The notes beneath the pieces are model-generated. The model did not search any database. It saw only the letters and a list, made by a program, of their open reading frames with translations, and had not been told where the DNA came from. 64,000 nt of DNA from Calothrix sp. PCC 7507. Lineage in GTDB: Bacteria; Cyanobacteriota; Cyanobacteriia; Cyanobacteriales; Nostocaceae. Made by a program: the position numbers and the translations under genes. This document shows, one piece after another, positions 63,188 to 64,000 of the stretch; within the stretch, counting starts at the first letter, position 1, and each line of letters begins with the position of its first letter. The stretch covers positions 4,586,001 to 4,650,000 of the forward strand of contig NC_019682.1 of the NCBI RefSeq assembly GCF_000316575.1, written 5' to 3'.

Positions 63188-64000
63188 ATGTTTCAGAGTA
63201 TGGAAAATATGCTGGGGCTTGCACAGTTGCCAGTAGAGACATCAACACTTACACCAACGCAAGCATCAGCTCTCATTTCTGGGCCGCGTTTCTTTGTTGC
63301 TTTAATCTCAGGTGTGATTTTGGCGTTTGCTTTCCAATTAGTATTGACAAATCTCTCCTTTGCTGCTGGTATTTCTTACCTGGGGCGTTCATCTAACTCA
63401 GATGCAGAGACTGAGGAAGGGGGAAGTTTAGGCGGTACGATTCGCAAAATTGGTACAGCACTGGGGATGTGGACATTAGTCTCGGTGACAGTTGCTTTAT
63501 TAATTGCTTCTTTCCTCGCCGTCAAACTAAGCCTTGTGATTTTAGACCCAAGATTAGGAGCAATTTTGGGGTTGGTGATTTGGGGTGCATACTTCTTGTT
63601 GCTCGTGTGGTTTAGTTCTACGACTGTAGGGTCTTTAATTGGCTCAGTATTTCACAGCGCCACTTCTGGTTTTCAAGCAATTATGGGAACCGCTACCGCC
63701 GCACTAGGGGCAAAAGCTGTTAATAATCAAGTGGTAGCGACAGCTGAAGCCGCCGCCGCCGCTGTGCGTCGAGAATTCGGTAGTGTTATGGACCCAGTTA
63801 GTATTAAAGAGAACATAGAGGATTACATAGATAAGCTACGTCCCCCAGAGTTGGATATATCCAAGATTCGCGGTGACTTTGAAAAGTTACTCAACGATCC
63901 ACAATTTAAAGCCATCGCCAGCAGTCCAGAACTCCGCAACATCGATCGCCAGCGGTTTATCAATTTGGTGAGCGATCGCACCGACCTTTCTAAACGTGAT
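63188..64000 (+). CDS. Membrane protein, partial (runs off the window)
   Basis: 271 codons are visible from the ATG at 63188 (AAGGA six bases before it), and the frame is still open at the window edge. Residues about 33-58 (RFFVALISGVILAFAFQLVL) are a membrane span, followed by two more (about 95-118 and 122-143). Ala-rich helical sequence follows (VVATAEAAAAAVRREFGSVM). The soluble part has DPVSIKENIEDYIDKLRPPE and KLLNDPQFKAIASSPELRNI. I do not recognise the family; it looks like a cyanobacterial membrane protein of unknown function. Confidence 0.78.
   Translation, partial: MFQSMENMLGLAQLPVETSTLTPTQASALISGPRFFVALISGVILAFAFQLVLTNLSFAAGISYLGRSSNSDAETEEGGSLGGTIRKIGTALGMWTLVSVTVALLIASFLAVKLSLVILDPRLGAILGLVIWGAYFLLLVWFSSTTVGSLIGSVFHSATSGFQAIMGTATAALGAKAVNNQVVATAEAAAAAVRREFGSVMDPVSIKENIEDYIDKLRPPELDISKIRGDFEKLLNDPQFKAIASSPELRNIDRQRFINLVSDRTDLSKRD

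Overview
The window looks like chromosomal DNA of a filamentous, probably heterocyst-forming cyanobacterium (Nostoc/Calothrix-like, order Nostocales). The evidence is a phycobiliprotein lyase (CpcT), a high-light-inducible protein, a split-intein DnaE C-terminal half, XisH/XisI, a TIR-GUN4 remnant, many GCGATCGC (HIP1) sites and many heptanucleotide tandem repeats of the kind known from heterocystous cyanobacteria. Both ends are open: the last gene (63188-64000) runs off the window.

Layout. 0.6-9.98 kb is mostly housekeeping: a secreted duplicated-domain protein, tRNA-Leu(CAA), an FMN alpha-hydroxyacid oxidase, an M48 protease, murA, tRNA-Leu(CAG), a SpoU/TrmH RNA methyltransferase, a hotdog thioesterase, a 47-aa membrane peptide and gatA. 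10.2-11.55 kb is the separate gene for the C-intein plus C-terminal half of DNA polymerase III alpha. 11.8-15.0 kb has a lone PD-(D/E)XK-like protein, a heme-binding DUF3365/HAMP membrane sensor and a MinD/ParA-like ATPase. 15.05-28.07 kb is the most distinctive region: a peptide-bacteriocin export locus with an NHLM-type ABC transporter, a C39-peptidase ABC transporter, an HlyD-like adaptor, a double cyclic-nucleotide-binding-fold protein and a row of seven double-glycine precursors. Short hairpins lie in the gaps in front of four of the precursors (one of them degenerate), and a NarL-type response regulator and histidine kinase lie next door. 28.4-32.6 kb holds small HTH proteins, a Ser/Thr kinase with WG repeats, and xisI/xisH.

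32.7-35.3 kb is acnB. 35.8-38.5 kb is a decay zone: an Rpn-like gene with an internal stop, a TIR-GUN4 gene cut off at repeat boundaries, and a 21-bp minisatellite. 38.7-52 kb contains a 2Fe-2S ferredoxin, a DUF3326 protein, a CPBP protease, purN, a sugar-permease gene truncated at a repeat cluster, an HNH-like membrane protein, a B12-binding radical SAM enzyme, a zinc-ribbon membrane protein, an MDR oxidoreductase, cpcT and leuA. In front of leuA lie two leucine-rich small ORFs that look like leader peptides. 52.5-62.3 kb has a gamma-glutamylcyclotransferase-like gene, a short promoter-to-terminator unit (possible sRNA) and an exopolysaccharide cluster (WecG-type transferase, flippase, three glycosyltransferases, polymerase/ligase). 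An Hli gene and a partial membrane protein close the window.

Three dispersed repeat types recur throughout. A is a palindrome built on GTGGGCAATGCCCAC, B is a palindrome built on GTGCGTTA...TAACGCAC, and C is a non-palindromic block resembling TATAGGACTNNNATTTGAT. C is nearly always followed within about 120 bp by A or B, so they behave as composite elements, and several coincide with gene breakpoints. All calls rest on reading the sequence and recalled family motifs; no database search was run.
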